A DNA stretch of 64,000 nucleotides from SIG607 sp045605385 (GTDB lineage: Bacteria > Bacillota > Clostridia > Oscillospirales > Acutalibacteraceae), in the NCBI GenBank assembly GCA_045605385.1, contig JAZUPW010000053.1, forward strand, positions 1 to 64,000. The letters run 5' to 3'. How positions within the stretch are numbered: position 1 is the first letter of the stretch; each line of letters begins with the position of its first letter. Under the pieces are notes generated by a model that was given only the letters and a program-made list of their open reading frames with translations, was not told the DNA's origin and did not search any database. Positions 17,389 through 25,912 of the stretch are shown here, in pieces. A program made the translations under genes and the position numbers.

Positions 17389-18072
17389 ATGCGGAAGTTT
17401 AAAAGGACTATAAAAGAAATATGGGAATATCTGATCGCTATATTTAGTTTACCCCATTTTTTAACTGTTTTATGCTTAATGATTTCAGCGGTAATATCAT
17501 TAAAAATCTCACATCATTATCGTAATGAAGCGGCGTATTTATCGTCAGTTTTTTCAAATATATTTGCAGGTTTAATAACCGGCATAGCCGTATGCTTAAT
17601 ATCAGGAATAAAGAATATAACCACTTATAGTTTGGAAGGGAAAATACGATGGCTTAACAGTGTACATTCCGACTGTATCAAATTTAATCAACACTATAGA
17701 GAGGTTTTGCAGAAAGTCGGAAAGAATGATATTTCCAATGAAGAATTATATGATGAAATATATGATGTGCTATGTGATGGCAATAATATAGTCGCTACAA
17801 TTGCACAAAGCCAATATGATAAAAAACTGGCTTTCAATCCGTATAAGTATTTCTTGAAAAGATTAAAGTTTGATGCGGTCGAGCAAATGAAGAATAATAA
17901 TGAAATACGTGATAAAGTAATGGATATAGATATGGGTACACTGACGCACAAACAACTTCGAGAAATATTTGATGAAATGGAGCATTCTTTGTTTACACTA
18001 AATGCTGCTATTCTTTCTAAGATTAAAGACTTCGAAATCAAACAAAAAATATCAAATAAATTTATATTTTAA
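17389..18072 (+). CDS. Two-helix membrane protein of unknown function
   Basis: 227 residues. Two hydrophobic segments occupy about residues 22-40 and 50-70, with the rest predicted as a soluble helical cytoplasmic domain rich in charged residues. No family is recognised. It is separated from the DUF2971 gene by only 10 bases and is followed by a terminator. The arrangement of a soluble sensor-like protein with a small membrane protein recalls abortive-infection pairs, but nothing in the sequence proves it. Confidence 0.6.
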   Translation: MRKFKRTIKEIWEYLIAIFSLPHFLTVLCLMISAVISLKISHHYRNEAAYLSSVFSNIFAGLITGIAVCLISGIKNITTYSLEGKIRWLNSVHSDCIKFNQHYREVLQKVGKNDISNEELYDEIYDVLCDGNNIVATIAQSQYDKKLAFNPYKYFLKRLKFDAVEQMKNNNEIRDKVMDIDMGTLTHKQLREIFDEMEHSLFTLNAAILSKIKDFEIKQKISNKFIF

Positions 18073-18077
18073 ACATG

Positions 18078-18110
18078 GCGTCGCAAAAATGCGGCGCTTT
18101 TACTTTTTAT
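18078..18110 (+). terminator. Terminator after the DUF2971 unit
   Basis: Hairpin GCGTCGCA-AAAA-TGCGGCGC with one G-T pair, followed by T-rich sequence. Confidence 0.65.
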
Positions 18111-18180
18111 ATCAAAAAGCGCTGGACTTGTGGAAGGTGTTGTGGTATGTGTTTGTGTTGCAAAAGGAGGTGCAACGCAC

Positions 18181-18465
18181 ATGACAACACTTGAAGATTT
18201 GTACTACGGCAACATTAGTCCACATGAAAGGTATATCAAGCGAGGGACGAGAGTGGACAAACTCGTCAAGCTGATATGCAAGAACGAAGAAGAACCTAAT
18301 GCAGGACTCACAGAAAAACAGAAAGAAACCTTTGAAAAGTTCAAGGACTGCACAAGCGAACTGTCTTGTATCACCGAGCGTGAGGCATTCAGTTCGGGAT
18401 TTATCCTTGCAACGCGCATAATGGTGGAAGTAATGCAAGGCTTGGAGGAGGTCGAGGATATATGA
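18181..18465 (+). CDS. DUF6809 family protein
   Basis: 94 residues. MTTLEDLYYGNISPHERYIK followed by a helical region with LTEKQKETFEKFKDC is the DUF6809 pattern, a small family common on mobile elements of Clostridia, with no known function. The start is placed at MTTLEDL because AAGGAGG lies 9 bases upstream; the upstream extension lacks a ribosome site. Its stop overlaps the start of the following lipoprotein gene by 4 bases (ATGA), showing coupled translation. Confidence 0.8.
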   Translation: MTTLEDLYYGNISPHERYIKRGTRVDKLVKLICKNEEEPNAGLTEKQKETFEKFKDCTSELSCITEREAFSSGFILATRIMVEVMQGLEEVEDI

Positions 18466-19313
18466 AGAAAATTATTATCCTTCTTCTCTGCTGTGGGTTG
18501 CTTGTAAGTGTGGTAGGATGCGGTTGTAACACCGCACAGCCTCCTATCGAAAGTCCACCGACAACAGTATCGGAAACGGTAATAACAGAACCGCCTACCG
18601 AAACGACAGCGTCTGTGGCAGCGGTAGAGCCGACAGAGAAAGAAAAAGTGCCTACCCCGACCGAGAACGAGGCTCAGGCAACCGAACCGACTGTGACCGC
18701 CACAGAGCCTACAACAACAGCAAAACCAAAGGATAAACCCAAGCCTACGAAAGCCCAAAAACCGACCGAGTCATCGGCGGCGGAAATTACGGAATTTAAG
18801 AAAGAAACACCGCCGAAGGCTGAAGAAAAGCAAGAAGAAATATATGTTGGCATACAATGGCCGGAGGTTGATCCTGCGGATATCGAAAGGCTTGTTGTGG
18901 AAAAGGTTAACGCCTATCGTATAGCGCAGGGCGATACGGCAGCTACGATGCTCCCCGGACTGACCGAAGTGGCGCGGTACAGAGCAAATGAACTCACAAC
19001 AAACTTTGAGCATCGCGGAGAACAACATGTTAGCACAGAACTTAAATATGGACAGTATGTTGACCTTGCTCCTTATGGTATGCCCGATGACAGTTATTAC
19101 AAAGGATACAGTCGTGAAGCTATTGGCAAGGGCGACTGGTTCGGTACTGCGGAAAGTATATCTAACCGAATCGCAGACGGATTCTATCATAGCAAAAAGC
19201 ATTGGGCATATGTCGGTAGTTCCAAAAATCCATACATCGCCGTAGGCGTAACAAAAGCAAATGATAAATGGTATGTATGCATACTTATGAGCGATGATAA
19301 TTACGGCGGATAA
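18462..19313 (+). CDS. CAP/SCP-domain lipoprotein
   Basis: 283 residues. The N-terminus KKIIILLLCCGLLVSVVGC is a lipoprotein signal with the lipobox VVGC, so the protein is anchored on the outside of the membrane. A Thr/Pro/Glu-rich linker of about 110 residues follows, then a CAP (SCP/PR-1-like) domain beginning VEKVNAYRIAQGD and containing EVARYRANELTTNFEHRG. The His/Glu pair of the CAP cavity seems to be present. Bacterial CAP proteins are secreted and mostly uncharacterised. Presence on an island suggests a surface interaction role for the element (inference). Confidence 0.8.
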   Translation: MKKIIILLLCCGLLVSVVGCGCNTAQPPIESPPTTVSETVITEPPTETTASVAAVEPTEKEKVPTPTENEAQATEPTVTATEPTTTAKPKDKPKPTKAQKPTESSAAEITEFKKETPPKAEEKQEEIYVGIQWPEVDPADIERLVVEKVNAYRIAQGDTAATMLPGLTEVARYRANELTTNFEHRGEQHVSTELKYGQYVDLAPYGMPDDSYYKGYSREAIGKGDWFGTAESISNRIADGFYHSKKHWAYVGSSKNPYIAVGVTKANDKWYVCILMSDDNYGG

Positions 19314-19334
19314 AAACAAAAAATAAAGTGATTT

Positions 19335-19380
19335 AAGGCGAGTGAATGCTCAGACGAGCAAACACCCGCCTTTACTTTTT
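19335..19380 (+). terminator. Terminator after the CAP lipoprotein
   Basis: Interrupted hairpin AAGGCG-GTG-GCTC / GAGC-CAC-CGCCTT followed by a T-rich tail. Confidence 0.7.
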
Positions 19381-19510
19381 AAACGCGACACAGGGCAATA
19401 AAACGCCACGAATCGCCACAGACTTATCCTTTTTAACAACACTCTCAAATGAAATATATAAATAACTTCTATCGCAAGTTTTTAAAACTTGCGATATTTT
19501 TTGTAAAAAA

Positions 19511-19790
19511 CGGTCTACAAAACACTAATTTATCGACGTTATATGAAGGGGTGAATTTTTCTTAAAAATGGGTCTCCAAAATTGTAATTTCCAGACGATA
19601 TATAGAGGGTAATAAAAAGTTGTTTTCTATGCAAGTAAGTAGCAAATCTGTAAATAATTTGTGAATTGTTTTGAAAAACCACCTTTCAAAACCTCGTTTC
19701 CCGGACGCTATATAGAGGGGTATAAATTTTACGTAAAAATACTGGTAAAAAATGCTGCTTTTGGACACTTAGTAGAGAGATGAAGTTACA
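19511..19790 (+). repeat. Four-copy iteron-like repeat of about 60 bases
   Basis: Four related units are centred on GACG/GACA at 19535, 19594, 19704 and 19764 (spacing 59, 110 and 60). The consensus is GGTCTNCAAAA, then about 10 bases with a T-rich block, then CGGACGNTATATAGAGGGGT, then an AT-rich tail ending TAAAAAT. The units are in the same direction and are not palindromic. They lie directly upstream of a gene with a replication-initiator-like DNA-binding domain, so they may be iterons or operators. No gene lies between 19314 and 19811. Confidence 0.65.
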
Positions 19791-19811
19791 TAACTGAAAG
19801 GAGTGTTAAAA

Positions 19812-20138
19812 ATGAATACAACTAATGAAAAAGCTTTAGTAAAGGAGATGGTAAAACACAAGAACTTTTTTATGGTGTCAAATCGAATATTTGAATTTGA
19901 TTTGAAGCCAAAAGATTTCACTGTGTACTGTTGCCTTGTACGTCACTGTGATAATTATGATCATTCCTGTTTCCCTTCACGAAAACTTATCGCAAAGGAA
20001 TGTGGGATTGATAAAAAGACAGTGGATGCAGCTATGAAAAATCTTGAAGATCGGGGACTTGTAAAGAAGATTCATCGCAAGCGGTCTGACGGTAGCAAAC
20101 GAAGTAATTTATATTACGTCAGCCGACTGTTTGAGTAG
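19812..20138 (+). CDS. HTH_36 DNA-binding protein, replication-initiator-like
   Basis: 108 residues. The segment FTVYCCLVRHCDNYDHSCFP, then IAKECGIDKKTVDAAMKNLE and DRGLVKK, is the HTH_36 winged helix found at the N-terminus of RepA_N-type plasmid initiators and in stand-alone regulators. At 108 residues it is far shorter than a full initiator and has no other domain. The start at MNTTNEK has AAGGAGTG upstream. The four-copy repeat just upstream is a likely binding site. Confidence 0.7.
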   Translation: MNTTNEKALVKEMVKHKNFFMVSNRIFEFDLKPKDFTVYCCLVRHCDNYDHSCFPSRKLIAKECGIDKKTVDAAMKNLEDRGLVKKIHRKRSDGSKRSNLYYVSRLFE

Positions 20139-20361
20139 TTCTAAAAAGGTATGGGTGTAGCGTGAGAACTTCTTATCATTAACTAAACCCATAGAACTAA
20201 ACTAAGTTACTACAACAGAGGATAAAGAATATATAGCAATGATAGAGCCGAATGAATTGAGATGTTGAATGTGAGGATGCGGCATAAAACAATGCTTTTT
20301 CCTTTTTCTGCTGTAGGGGTTAAAGCAGATGTTTCGCATGTGCGAAAAAAAGCAGGAGAAA

Positions 20362-20391
20362 GGAGCAACCCCTGTTGTTTGAGGTTGCTCC
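20362..20391 (+). other. Hairpin in the leader upstream of the excisionase
   Basis: GGAGCAACC / GGTTGCTCC pair perfectly. The 429-base stretch 20139-20567 also has a smaller CGGCAACGCCG stem and a terminator-like hairpin nearer the excisionase gene, and no convincing coding region. It resembles the structured leader that precedes xis-int modules of Firmicutes integrative elements (inference). Confidence 0.45.
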
Positions 20392-20509
20392 GATCAGGAC
20401 GGACGGCAACGCCGACCGTTAGGGCGTTTGTGGGCTTTCAGTTTTATTTTTGCAGGGTCGCTCCTTGATGTGCTAATTCGAGATATAGGTGGCTCCTTGT
20501 TGGGATAAC

Positions 20510-20530
20510 CGCCGAAATTACGGCGTTTTG
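20510..20530 (+). terminator. Terminator-like hairpin before the excisionase gene
   Basis: CGCCG-AAATTA-CGGCG followed by TTTT, 38 bases before the excisionase start. It could end transcription from upstream or act as an attenuator. Confidence 0.55.
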
Positions 20531-20567
20531 ATAGGGGTTGCTAGTTTAAAATGAAAGGAAAAACAAT

Positions 20568-20885
20568 ATGAACTATAGATATTATTTCAAAATGTTTAAA
20601 AATGAACCCGATGTATTGACCGTGCCGGATGTGGTAAGGCTGTTACAATTCGGGAAGAATACTGTCTACGGTCTTATCAAAGAAGGTAGGATTAGTAGCA
20701 TCAAGCAAGGCAAGAAAATTATTGTACCGAAGGTGTGCCTCATAGAGTTTTTAACCAACGCAGGAAACTATCAGACACCGTCCCCGACAGTCCCGAATAA
20801 TCTCTGGACTTATGAAGATGGTTGTGATAGTGTTGGTGTTGCCCGAGAATACACCAACACTCAATCTCAAAAGAAAGGAGCGTGA
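20568..20885 (+). CDS. xis: Excisionase-family HTH protein
   Basis: 105 residues. LTVPDVVRLLQFGKNTVYGL followed by IKQGKKIIVPKVCLIEFL is the winged-helix excisionase (Xis) pattern of Tn916-like elements. Such proteins bend attachment-site DNA and push the integrase toward excision. It has a good ribosome site (AAAGGAAAAA) and ends 4 bases before the start of the integrase gene, the normal xis-int arrangement. A C-terminal tail of about 40 residues follows the domain. Confidence 0.8.
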   Translation: MNYRYYFKMFKNEPDVLTVPDVVRLLQFGKNTVYGLIKEGRISSIKQGKKIIVPKVCLIEFLTNAGNYQTPSPTVPNNLWTYEDGCDSVGVAREYTNTQSQKKGA

Positions 20886-20889
20886 GTAA

Positions 20890-22003
20890 ATGAAACGAAT
20901 CACAGGACACCTGACCGAGAAAAACAAAAAGTGGTATGCGGTTATTAATCTGTACGATACAGACGGTAAGCGCAAAGAGAAATGGCAAAGCCTACACCTC
21001 GATGCGAGCCGAGGAAATAAGCGTGAGGCGGAACACCGCCTCCGTCAGATCCTTGATCAATATAATACCGACGACCTTTACAAGCGTGAAAATATGTCCC
21101 ACGCCGACAAAGAACGTAGCCGAGTGGCGCATATGCAGGTGGCAGATTACCTTCCCGAGTGGCTCGAGTCCCACAAGGTGAACGTATCGGAAACCACATA
21201 CGAAGGCTACAAGCTGATGATACAGTCGCGAATGGTTCCGTTCTTCCGTGAGTGCGGTGACCTCAAGGTCAAGGACATTACGGGTGATGAAATCAACGAT
21301 TACTATATCCGCATCCGCAACGACGGACTCAAAGGTACGACTGCCCAACGCCATCACGCGCTGTTGCATCTTGCTTTCAAGTCGGCGGTCAAGCGCAGAG
21401 TGATACCGAGCAATCCCGTTGAGCAAGCCGACAGACCGAAAGCGCAACAGTACATCGGCAAATATTATAACGCCGGTGAACTGAAAGAGTTGCTTGACAA
21501 AACAGTAGACGACCCGATACACATTGTAATCTTCCTTGCTGCTTACTATGGACTCAGGCGTAGCGAGGTGCTTGGTCTTAAATGGTCGGCGGTGGACTTT
21601 GAAAATAAGACGGTCAGCGTCAACCACAAGGTGGTACAGAACGAAAAAGGTGTGGTCGGAATGGATGTTATGAAAACGAAATCGTCCTACCGCACACTGC
21701 CTCTGATACCACAAGTGGAAGAAGTTCTCCTTGCCGAAAAAGAAAAGCAAGAAGAAATGATGCGAGTAATGCGCCGTGGGTACTGCAAAAAATACACCGA
21801 CTACATCTGTGTAGATGCAATCGGTGAATTGATAAAACCAAACTACGTGACCGACCATTTCAAAGTCGTGTTGAAAGAAAAAGGATTAAAACCTGTACGC
21901 TTTCACGACCTGCGACACAGCTGTGCATCGCTACTGCTCGCAAACGGTGTGCCGATGAAAATGATTCAGGACTGGTTAGGCCACAGCGATATGGGAACCA
22001 CCG
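20890..22003 (+). pseudogene. int: Tyrosine integrase, 5' part (interrupted by the serine-recombinase element)
   Basis: About 371 codons of a Tn916-type tyrosine recombinase: N-terminal arm-binding domain, core-binding domain (SETTYEGYKLMIQSRMVPFF), then the catalytic domain with Arg in YYGLRRSEVLGL, Lys in DVMKTKSSYRTLPL, HDLRHSCASLL and WLGHSDMGTT. The original reading frame stops matching the family just before the catalytic tyrosine. The missing end (NIYSHI...) lies at 40151-40224. As the gene stands, translation runs to a stop at 22053 with an unrelated tail, IKYPHKFKVTVKAA, so this integrase is probably inactive while the inner element is present. Confidence 0.85.
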
Positions 22004-22088
22004 TGAATATCAAATATCCTCACAAATTTAAAGTTACAGTCAAAGCAGCTTGATGTATGTAATCTTAAATTTGGGAGGATATTTTTTT

Positions 22089-22253
22089 ATGAAGATTTTT
22101 AAAACCATAATTCTGTTATTTCTTTTAGGTTTAACTTTACAAACCGCATATTTTGCCTTGATTTATAAAGCCATACTTTCCACCTGTGTTTTTGTAATTT
22201 GTTTTACTATGTTTGGAATCGTCGCAGCAGATGGCGGTCTTGATAAGAAATGA
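22089..22253 (+). CDS. Small membrane protein A of a tandem pair
   Basis: 54 residues with two hydrophobic helices, starting MKIFKTIILLFLLGLTLQTA and ending ADGGLDKK. GGGAGG upstream supports this start. The next gene encodes a clear relative (both have the pattern K-F-K...LLTLQTxYxALxYK and end DGGL), so this is a tandem duplication. The family is not recognised and the function is unknown. It is the first gene inside the left end of the inner element. Confidence 0.6.
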   Translation: MKIFKTIILLFLLGLTLQTAYFALIYKAILSTCVFVICFTMFGIVAADGGLDKK

Positions 22254-22263
22254 GGTGGATGGT

Positions 22264-22437
22264 GTGAAAGTATTCAAATTTATCGTAGTTTTACTCTTGA
22301 CTTTGTTGACCGTCCAAACAGGATACTATGCTTTGCTATACAAAGTATCAACTGCCACGGGTGCATTTTTAATTTGCATAGGAATAACCCTATTCGTTGT
22401 TAGTGACGGTGGATTAAATAGCAAAAAGGGCAAATGA
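22264..22437 (+). CDS. Small membrane protein B of a tandem pair
   Basis: 57 residues, two predicted membrane helices, GTG start preceded by GAGGTGG. It is a paralogue of the protein encoded just upstream: the sequences align along their whole length, including the QTxYxALLYK segment and the DGGLNSKK end. Keeping two copies suggests a hetero-oligomer or a recent duplication. The function is unknown. Confidence 0.6.
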   Translation: MKVFKFIVVLLLTLLTVQTGYYALLYKVSTATGAFLICIGITLFVVSDGGLNSKKGK

Positions 22438-22566
22438 AATTGTTCAATTGCTCAAATAAATGACACAGAGATTTAAATATTCGCTCTAAAAAATGTAAAT
22501 CTTATTGCATATTCGCATAGATTTGTGTATAATATAATCAATGAATACATTTTGGAGGTACGCTTT

Positions 22567-23901
22567 ATGTATTTGAAAAGAAAAATAGACACATATTTAA
22601 CGAATTGGAAAAATAGCGAAGATAGAAAGCCTCTTATAGTAAAAGGACCTAGACAAATTGGAAAGACAGAATCAATTAAGAAGTTTGCAGAAGATAACTA
22701 TAAAAGTGTTGTTGAAATCAATTTCGTAACTTCCGAAAAGTATAAGCAGATCACTTCAGATGGGTATAGTGCTGAGTCGGTTATAAAGAATATATCTCTA
22801 ATTGATCCGTCACACAAATTCATTCCTGGAGAAACTTTGATATTCTTTGATGAAATTCAAGAATATCCTGAAATCGCAACATCACTCAAGTTTTTCAGTA
22901 TTGATGGTCGTTTTGATGTTATTTGTTCCGGTTCTCTTTTAGGTATTAACTATAAGAGAATAGAAAGCAATAGCGTAGGTTATAAAACTGACTACAATAT
23001 GTACTCTCTTGATTTTGAGGAGTTCCTTTGGGCAAAAGGATATACATCAGATGTAGTGGAAGATATGCTTACACATATGAAAGAGTTAAAACCTTTTTCT
23101 GAGCTTGAGCACTCTGTATTTTCTTCTCATTTTTTAGATTACTGTATTCTTGGCGGTATGCCTGCTGTAGTTCGTGAATTTATCAAGAATAAAACATTTG
23201 AAGGAACTCTTGATATTCAACGTCAGTTACTTGCAGATTACAAGGAAGATATTCGCAAATATGCTGAAGGTGTGGACCAAACTCGTATTATCAATGTGTT
23301 TAACAGTATTCCCGTACAATTAGCCAAGGAAAATAAAAAGTTCCAATTATCTAAGGTGGAAAAGGGTGCTCGTTTCAAAGATTATCGAGGATGTATTGAA
23401 TGGCTCGAAGATGCAGGTATGGTCCATATGTGCTATTGTCTTAATAATGCTGAACTTCCTCTCAAAGGCAATTATGATATTAATAAGTTTAAAATATATT
23501 TTTGCGACACCGGACTTTTTGTTGCTTTGCTTGATGATGAAGCTCAAGAAGATCTGAGGGCGAATAAAAACTTGTCTGTGTACAAAGGGGCTTTGTACGA
23601 GAGCATTGTTGGAGAAGCACTAGTAAAAGCGGGTTACCAACTTTATTATTATAAACGAGAAGACTCTACTCTCGAAGAAGACTTTTTCGTTAGAACTGCT
23701 AACAATTTAATACCTGTGGAGGTAAAGGCAAAAAACAGCAAGGCAAAATCATTAGCACAACTTATCAAAAGCGATAAATATTCCGACATATCTTATGGGA
23801 TTAAATTCTGTGCTGGAAATATTGGATTTGAAAATAATATCTATACTTTCCCATACTACTGCACATTTCTCTTGAAACGGTATCTCAAAGATATGCAGTA
23901 A
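22567..23901 (+). CDS. AAA_14/DUF4143 ATPase
   Basis: 444 residues. The N-terminal ATPase domain has Walker A GPRQIGKTES and Walker B LIFFDEIQEYPEI. The C-terminal DUF4143 domain, with LDYCILGGMPAVV near residue 200 and FYIVEVKA-type core elements such as EEDFFVRTANNLIPVEVKAK near the end, resembles a PD-(D/E)XK nuclease fold. Such proteins are very common in gut bacteria and their role is not settled. The start at MYLKRKID has GGAGG upstream. It stands alone between the small membrane genes and the HNH cassette. Confidence 0.85.
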   Translation: MYLKRKIDTYLTNWKNSEDRKPLIVKGPRQIGKTESIKKFAEDNYKSVVEINFVTSEKYKQITSDGYSAESVIKNISLIDPSHKFIPGETLIFFDEIQEYPEIATSLKFFSIDGRFDVICSGSLLGINYKRIESNSVGYKTDYNMYSLDFEEFLWAKGYTSDVVEDMLTHMKELKPFSELEHSVFSSHFLDYCILGGMPAVVREFIKNKTFEGTLDIQRQLLADYKEDIRKYAEGVDQTRIINVFNSIPVQLAKENKKFQLSKVEKGARFKDYRGCIEWLEDAGMVHMCYCLNNAELPLKGNYDINKFKIYFCDTGLFVALLDDEAQEDLRANKNLSVYKGALYESIVGEALVKAGYQLYYYKREDSTLEEDFFVRTANNLIPVEVKAKNSKAKSLAQLIKSDKYSDISYGIKFCAGNIGFENNIYTFPYYCTFLLKRYLKDMQ

Positions 23902-23929
23902 CACCACATAGTAATAAGGAGAGCTGTTT

Positions 23930-25078
23930 ATGGCAAGAAAGTCTATACCGACAGATGTTGAAAGAAAATTATATGCCGAATCAATGGGTAGGTGTATGAA
24001 TCCTGACTGTCAGGCAGAGTTGTTTAGGGAAAAAGGCGATGTGATCGAGAAAGCACATATAACCCCCTATTGCAAAACTGCTGATAATGTTTATGAGAAT
24101 TTAGTGGTTTTATGTCCGACTTGTCATACTGATTTTGACAAAAATGATGCTTTCCCGCCTGAAGAAGTTAAACAGTGGAAGCAAATTCGCAAAGAAGAGT
24201 TAGATAAACTTTTTGGCAAGAAATATACAACATTTAACGAACTACAACTGCAAGTCGCTCCAATTCTTTCCGAGAATAAGTCAATTTACGAAAATTATTA
24301 TCTTAATGATCAAAAAGATCTTTGGGATAAATTTGAGGGTAGAATTTTAGCTAACAATAGAAAATTAAAAGTTTTGCTCGAAAACAACTTGGGCTTAATT
24401 CAAAGCCATACGAACAAGTCTTACTCTAACTTAGAAATTGTTCAGCGCTTGTTTGCTCACATTGAAGAATTTGAAAAAACTCGAAACGACGAAGAAAAAA
24501 TCCGTCAAGTTTTATTCCCAAAAGAAATTGATTCTATCTTCGGGGTATCGCCAGTAGAAGGCTATTTGCTTCCAATGACAGAAGCTTTGGAAATGTTAAT
24601 TGAAAAGTTGGATGCAGAAGGTAGATATGTTACATCGGTTTTGGATATTCCAAATCCCTATATTCAGATTTGTGAAAATAATTATTATGTTAAAGTGTTT
24701 TTGAACGATACACCTAGATTGAGACAACTTTATTATAATCACGGTTGTTTTAAGAGCGCTACAGTTAGATTTGAAAGCCTTAATTTTATACTTCGATACA
24801 TAAAATCTCGAAAAATCGGATATACGTTTGTTCACAAGTACAACTTTAGAGAAATCATTGTAAAAGGTAAAAAAGTTATATTCGTTTACAAATATTGCTT
24901 GAGTGAGGCTGATTTAAAACAGATGTTACCCGAGGAAAACACAATTATTGTTAATCTTCATAACTGGAACGATGACAGTTGTATCTCAAAACAAGCGTAT
25001 ACTTTTGCAGACGATATAAATGTAACATTATTAACAACAAAAAAGTTCCGTAGGTACATTGATGGGTTTAAAAACTAA
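23930..25078 (+). CDS. HNH endonuclease with long C-terminal domain
   Basis: 382 residues. The N-terminal 80 residues are an HNH nuclease: GRCMNPDCQAEL, EKAHITPY, ENLVVLCPTCHTDFDKN, with CxxC pairs holding a structural zinc and the AH..N..H catalytic set. The remaining 300 residues are helical then beta-rich and match no family known to me; they may sense a signal or bind the target. The nucleotidyltransferase gene that follows overlaps it by 17 bases, so the two are translated together. A defence or toxin role is inferred. Confidence 0.75.
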   Translation: MARKSIPTDVERKLYAESMGRCMNPDCQAELFREKGDVIEKAHITPYCKTADNVYENLVVLCPTCHTDFDKNDAFPPEEVKQWKQIRKEELDKLFGKKYTTFNELQLQVAPILSENKSIYENYYLNDQKDLWDKFEGRILANNRKLKVLLENNLGLIQSHTNKSYSNLEIVQRLFAHIEEFEKTRNDEEKIRQVLFPKEIDSIFGVSPVEGYLLPMTEALEMLIEKLDAEGRYVTSVLDIPNPYIQICENNYYVKVFLNDTPRLRQLYYNHGCFKSATVRFESLNFILRYIKSRKIGYTFVHKYNFREIIVKGKKVIFVYKYCLSEADLKQMLPEENTIIVNLHNWNDDSCISKQAYTFADDINVTLLTTKKFRRYIDGFKN

Positions 25079-25361
25079 TTATATTGTTGAACTTATCCAA
25101 AATAATATTGCTTTATTCGAACGCTTTGATAGAGTATATTTGTTTGGCTCCGTTTTGGATGATCATAAAGAGCCAAACGATGTTGACATATTGCTCATTT
25201 ACCAATATACAAATAAGATCACCGAGGAAATTAGCCGCGTGTTAATTTCATTGGAAAACCTATTGGGAATATCGGTTGATTTGACGGTATTAAGTGTAGA
25301 AGAAGAAAAAGATACTCAATTTTTAAATCGTATAATGCCACGTGTCTTGAAACTAAAATAA
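25062..25361 (+). CDS. Minimal nucleotidyltransferase
   Basis: 99 residues with the polymerase-beta-type nucleotidyltransferase motif FGSVLDDHKEPNDVDILLIY (GS...DxD), the catalytic metal-binding pattern. It has the size of MNT-type proteins that form toxin-antitoxin pairs with HEPN proteins, where the enzyme adds AMP to its partner. Here the partner in the operon is an HNH nuclease rather than a HEPN protein. An in-frame TTG lies one codon upstream of the chosen ATG. Overlap with the nuclease gene supports a joint function. Confidence 0.75.
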   Translation: MGLKTNYIVELIQNNIALFERFDRVYLFGSVLDDHKEPNDVDILLIYQYTNKITEEISRVLISLENLLGISVDLTVLSVEEEKDTQFLNRIMPRVLKLK

Positions 25362-25377
25362 TATAGGAGACAACGCT

Positions 25378-25722
25378 ATGAAGAACTTTATAGTAGAAAC
25401 ATTTGATGTCCTTCAAACTGCGGATGATGCCGTTGATAACATTGTAGATGTTACAGAAGAACTTGATACAGTAAAATTAACGATTGATATGTATCCGGAC
25501 AATATTTTTCCAACGGAAAAAGCAAGAATATATAGAGATAGGCTCTTAAAACTCGGAGCAAAAAAATGTATATTATCTGCCTTCTGCACTTTCATTGTTG
25601 TTCCGATTTCTCTTGCTTTCCTTGAAGCGGGTGATGTGCCACCTATTTTGTCACTATTGATATTGGCTTATATGGTGAAAAAGAGAGCGCCTATTATTTT
25701 AGAGGATATAGGACTTTTCTAA
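25378..25722 (+). CDS. Small membrane protein of the HNH/NTase cassette
   Basis: 114 residues: an acidic N-terminal half (TADDAVDNIVDVTEELDTVK) and a C-terminal hydrophobic stretch of two short helices, about residues 64-100, followed by a basic KKRAP. Good ribosome site (TAGGAG). It is 16 bases after the nucleotidyltransferase gene and is followed by a strong terminator, so it closes a three-gene unit. No family is recognised; a membrane effector or anchor is possible. Confidence 0.6.
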   Translation: MKNFIVETFDVLQTADDAVDNIVDVTEELDTVKLTIDMYPDNIFPTEKARIYRDRLLKLGAKKCILSAFCTFIVVPISLAFLEAGDVPPILSLLILAYMVKKRAPIILEDIGLF

Positions 25723-25774
25723 TTAATGCTTTCTTTCCTGATGTATTTACATGCTTAATTATATAATTTATAGC

Positions 25775-25804
25775 AAACTGCCGTCCATTTGGGCGGCAGT
25801 TTTT
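25775..25804 (+). terminator. Terminator after the HNH/NTase cassette
   Basis: Hairpin AAACTGCCG / CGGCAGTTT followed by TTT. Confidence 0.85.
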
Positions 25805-25912
25805 GTGTCCAATTAAGTTTTCTTGAAAGTCGAATTTTATGTTCCCTATATTATCTCAAAACAAAATTAGTCCGAACATTGTAAAATAATGTTGGGCACA
25901 GGAGGTAATATT

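Noticed and set aside
20262..20468. 68-codon frame upstream of the excisionase
   Set aside because: It covers a perfect GGAGCAACC hairpin and low-complexity turns, has no ribosome site and looks like a structured leader.
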